From a bacterium OM1 bin76 (lineage in GTDB: Bacteria > Actinomycetota > Acidimicrobiia > Spongiisociales > ZC4RG35), in the NCBI GenBank assembly GCA_002238785.1, contig MPNA01000005.1, forward strand, positions 62,001-126,000: DNA of 64,000 nucleotides. The letters are read 5' to 3'. The position numbers and the translations under genes are program-made. Position 1 is the stretch's first letter. Each line of letters starts with the position of its first letter. The notes beneath the pieces were generated by a model, which had not been told where the DNA came from, ran no database searches, and was given only the letters and a program-made list of their open reading frames with translations. Shown piece after piece: positions 62,923 to 64,000 of this stretch.

Positions 62923-63308
62923 TGCGGAATCACCGCTATCACATCCACCTCCAATTTGAGTCCCGGCAGACCCAGAGCCGCCGCCTGGCAGGCGGTTACC
63001 GCCGGGTAGGGGCCGCCGCCGAACACCCTCCGGCGCACCACCATCTCCTCGGGGAGTTCACGGATGTCCTGGCAGAAGTAGGTGATCTTCACCACATTGG
63101 CCACAGATCCTCCGCAGGCCTCCAAAATCTCGGCGATGTTCTTCCAGATCTGTTCGGCCTGCTCACCGGTGGTCTCACCCACGACCTCACCTGCCGCGTC
63201 GAACGCCACCTGCCCGGCCAGATAGACAGTGTCCCCCGCCCGAACCGCGTGGGAATACGGCTCGGGCGGTTCGGACATTCCTTCAGGATTGATCGTCTCG
63301 ATGCTCAT
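62919..63308 (-). CDS. RidA/YjgF-family protein lacking the catalytic Arg position
   Basis: The protein has 129 residues. Family features are AGDTVYLAGQVAFDAAGEVV, EQAEQIWKNIAEILEACG and VVKITYFCQDI. The usual PAR segment, carrying the substrate-binding Arg of RidA deaminases, reads PYPAVTACQAAAL, with no Arg. It is thus likely from a Rid subfamily not acting on 2-aminoacrylate. It heads a three-gene operon with the AtzG-like and amidase genes. Confidence 0.85.
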   Translation of the reverse strand: MSIETINPEGMSEPPEPYSHAVRAGDTVYLAGQVAFDAAGEVVGETTGEQAEQIWKNIAEILEACGGSVANVVKITYFCQDIRELPEEMVVRRRVFGGGPYPAVTACQAAALGLPGLKLEVDVIAVIPQ

Positions 63309-63477
63309 TGCGGATCCCCCTTCATTACCAAAACGGCTTTGTGGTGTCGTCGAATCCTAAGAGGAAAGGATAAGCAAGATTTCTTCTCGCAGTGTCAACG
63401 CTAGAACACGAGCCGTTTCGTCCTTGGCGGGAGGAAAGTCCCGGAGTCCTCCCTCGGCACGGCGTCGCAACGACGAC

Positions 63478-64000
63478 CTACCCAAGACAAACTGGCGGGA
63501 TCTTTAGATCCTTGTAGGTCGCCATCGGAAAGTAATCGACATCCATCTCCTCAAACTGCAACTTAACTGAGTCTCCTCTGTCAACAAGGGTCACCACCGC
63601 CACGATCTCGGCGCCTTCTTTCTCAATGACATCGAAAGCCTGAAATATCGACCCGCCTGTTGTCACCACATCATCGACCAGAAGCACCCGGTCTCCCGGG
63701 CCGATCTGTGCTCCTTCGATCAGGCGTCTTGTGCCCCGATTCTTTGGTTCCTTACGCACAGAGAACCATGACCTGTCACAGACAGCAGCGACTCCGACCG
63801 CCAAGGCGTCAGCACCCATGGTCAGACCACCCACTGCGTTAAACCAATGGCCCTCAGCTGTGACGGTTTCAACAAAGGCTTCGCATGCCACTCGTAGATC
63901 TCTCCAAGCGGCGAGTGCTTCTTTGCAATCAATGAAGTGGGATGAGAAAGCGCCTGACGCAAGCTGTATCGGCTCGGGAAGTTCCCGAAGAGCCTTATCA
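63478..64000 (-). CDS. pyrE: orotate phosphoribosyltransferase PyrE, partial
   Basis: The 174 visible C-terminal codons run off the window edge. The 5' part shows PIQLASGAFSSHFIDCKEAL, the middle WFSVRKEPKNRGTRRLIEG and the PRPP motif VLLVDDVVTTGGS. A frame opening inside the window (63891) is not the real start because similarity continues to 64000. It makes orotidine monophosphate in pyrimidine synthesis. Confidence 0.92.
   Translation of the reverse strand, partial: DKALRELPEPIQLASGAFSSHFIDCKEALAAWRDLRVACEAFVETVTAEGHWFNAVGGLTMGADALAVGVAAVCDRSWFSVRKEPKNRGTRRLIEGAQIGPGDRVLLVDDVVTTGGSIFQAFDVIEKEGAEIVAVVTLVDRGDSVKLQFEEMDVDYFPMATYKDLKIPPVCLG

Overview
The window is a high-GC bacterial chromosome segment, most likely from an uncultured actinomycete (Actinomycetota, perhaps Acidimicrobiia-like). 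The evidence is a pst-phoU-regX3/senX3-like phosphate locus with polyphosphate kinase, a DUF222-HNH nuclease gene, several starts that look leaderless, and very long antisense shadow ORFs caused by GC-rich codons. This placement is an inference from gene content.

Layout. 1-1641: end of a TroA/ZnuA-type metal ABC operon (binding-protein tail, ATPase, permease). 1858-3323: multicopper oxidase whose membrane-anchor segment and enzyme body are separated by a 24-G run that puts them out of frame. 3847-8044: two SLC13-type carriers with RCK_C domains. 8333-8407: tRNA-Arg(ACG). 8461-11146: glyoxalase-fold protein and FAD oxidoreductase. 11185-20099 (minus strand): phosphate regulon in the order ppk, pstS, pstC, pstA, pstB, phoU, response regulator, sensor kinase, with PHO-box-like repeats upstream of pstS. 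20215-24121: acyl-CoA dehydrogenase, glyoxalase-fold protein, KAS-II-like synthase, TrmL.

24.1-39.9 kb is an accessory region. It holds two AAA-type ATPases (one lacking the Walker A lysine), a DUF222-HNH gene, a DNA methyltransferase with an unexplained C-terminal domain, decayed gene fragments, a possible toxin-antitoxin-like pair, and an intact IS1634-like element next to an older broken copy. The older copy carries a 51-nt segment matching the neighbouring PLD-ATPase gene, and it sits against a 3' fragment of a second copy of that gene. The PLD-nuclease/P-loop-ATPase fusion itself is a candidate uncharacterised defence-type protein.

40.0-55.4 kb is a divergently organised catabolic island. 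The minus-strand operon runs D-carbamoylase-like hydrolase, fused 2Fe-2S/molybdopterin hydroxylase, SsnA-like amidohydrolase, YgfK/DPD-like flavo-iron-sulfur protein lacking the usual internal NAD(P)H/FAD module, EamA exporter, HD protein. The plus-strand operon runs thiamine-binding-domain/HTH regulator, two BMP-family permeases, a binding lipoprotein with two tandem BMP domains (906-bp duplication), a double ATPase and a beta-ureidopropionase-like hydrolase. Together they suggest uptake and hydroxylation, deamination, reduction and carbamoyl hydrolysis of a nucleobase-like N-heterocycle. This is the best candidate for an undescribed system in the window.

55.4-64 kb: MscS channel, phosphoribosyltransferase, phenylacetate-CoA ligase, DegT aminotransferase, membrane protein, a RidA-like/AtzG-like/amidase operon, and pyrE running off the window end.
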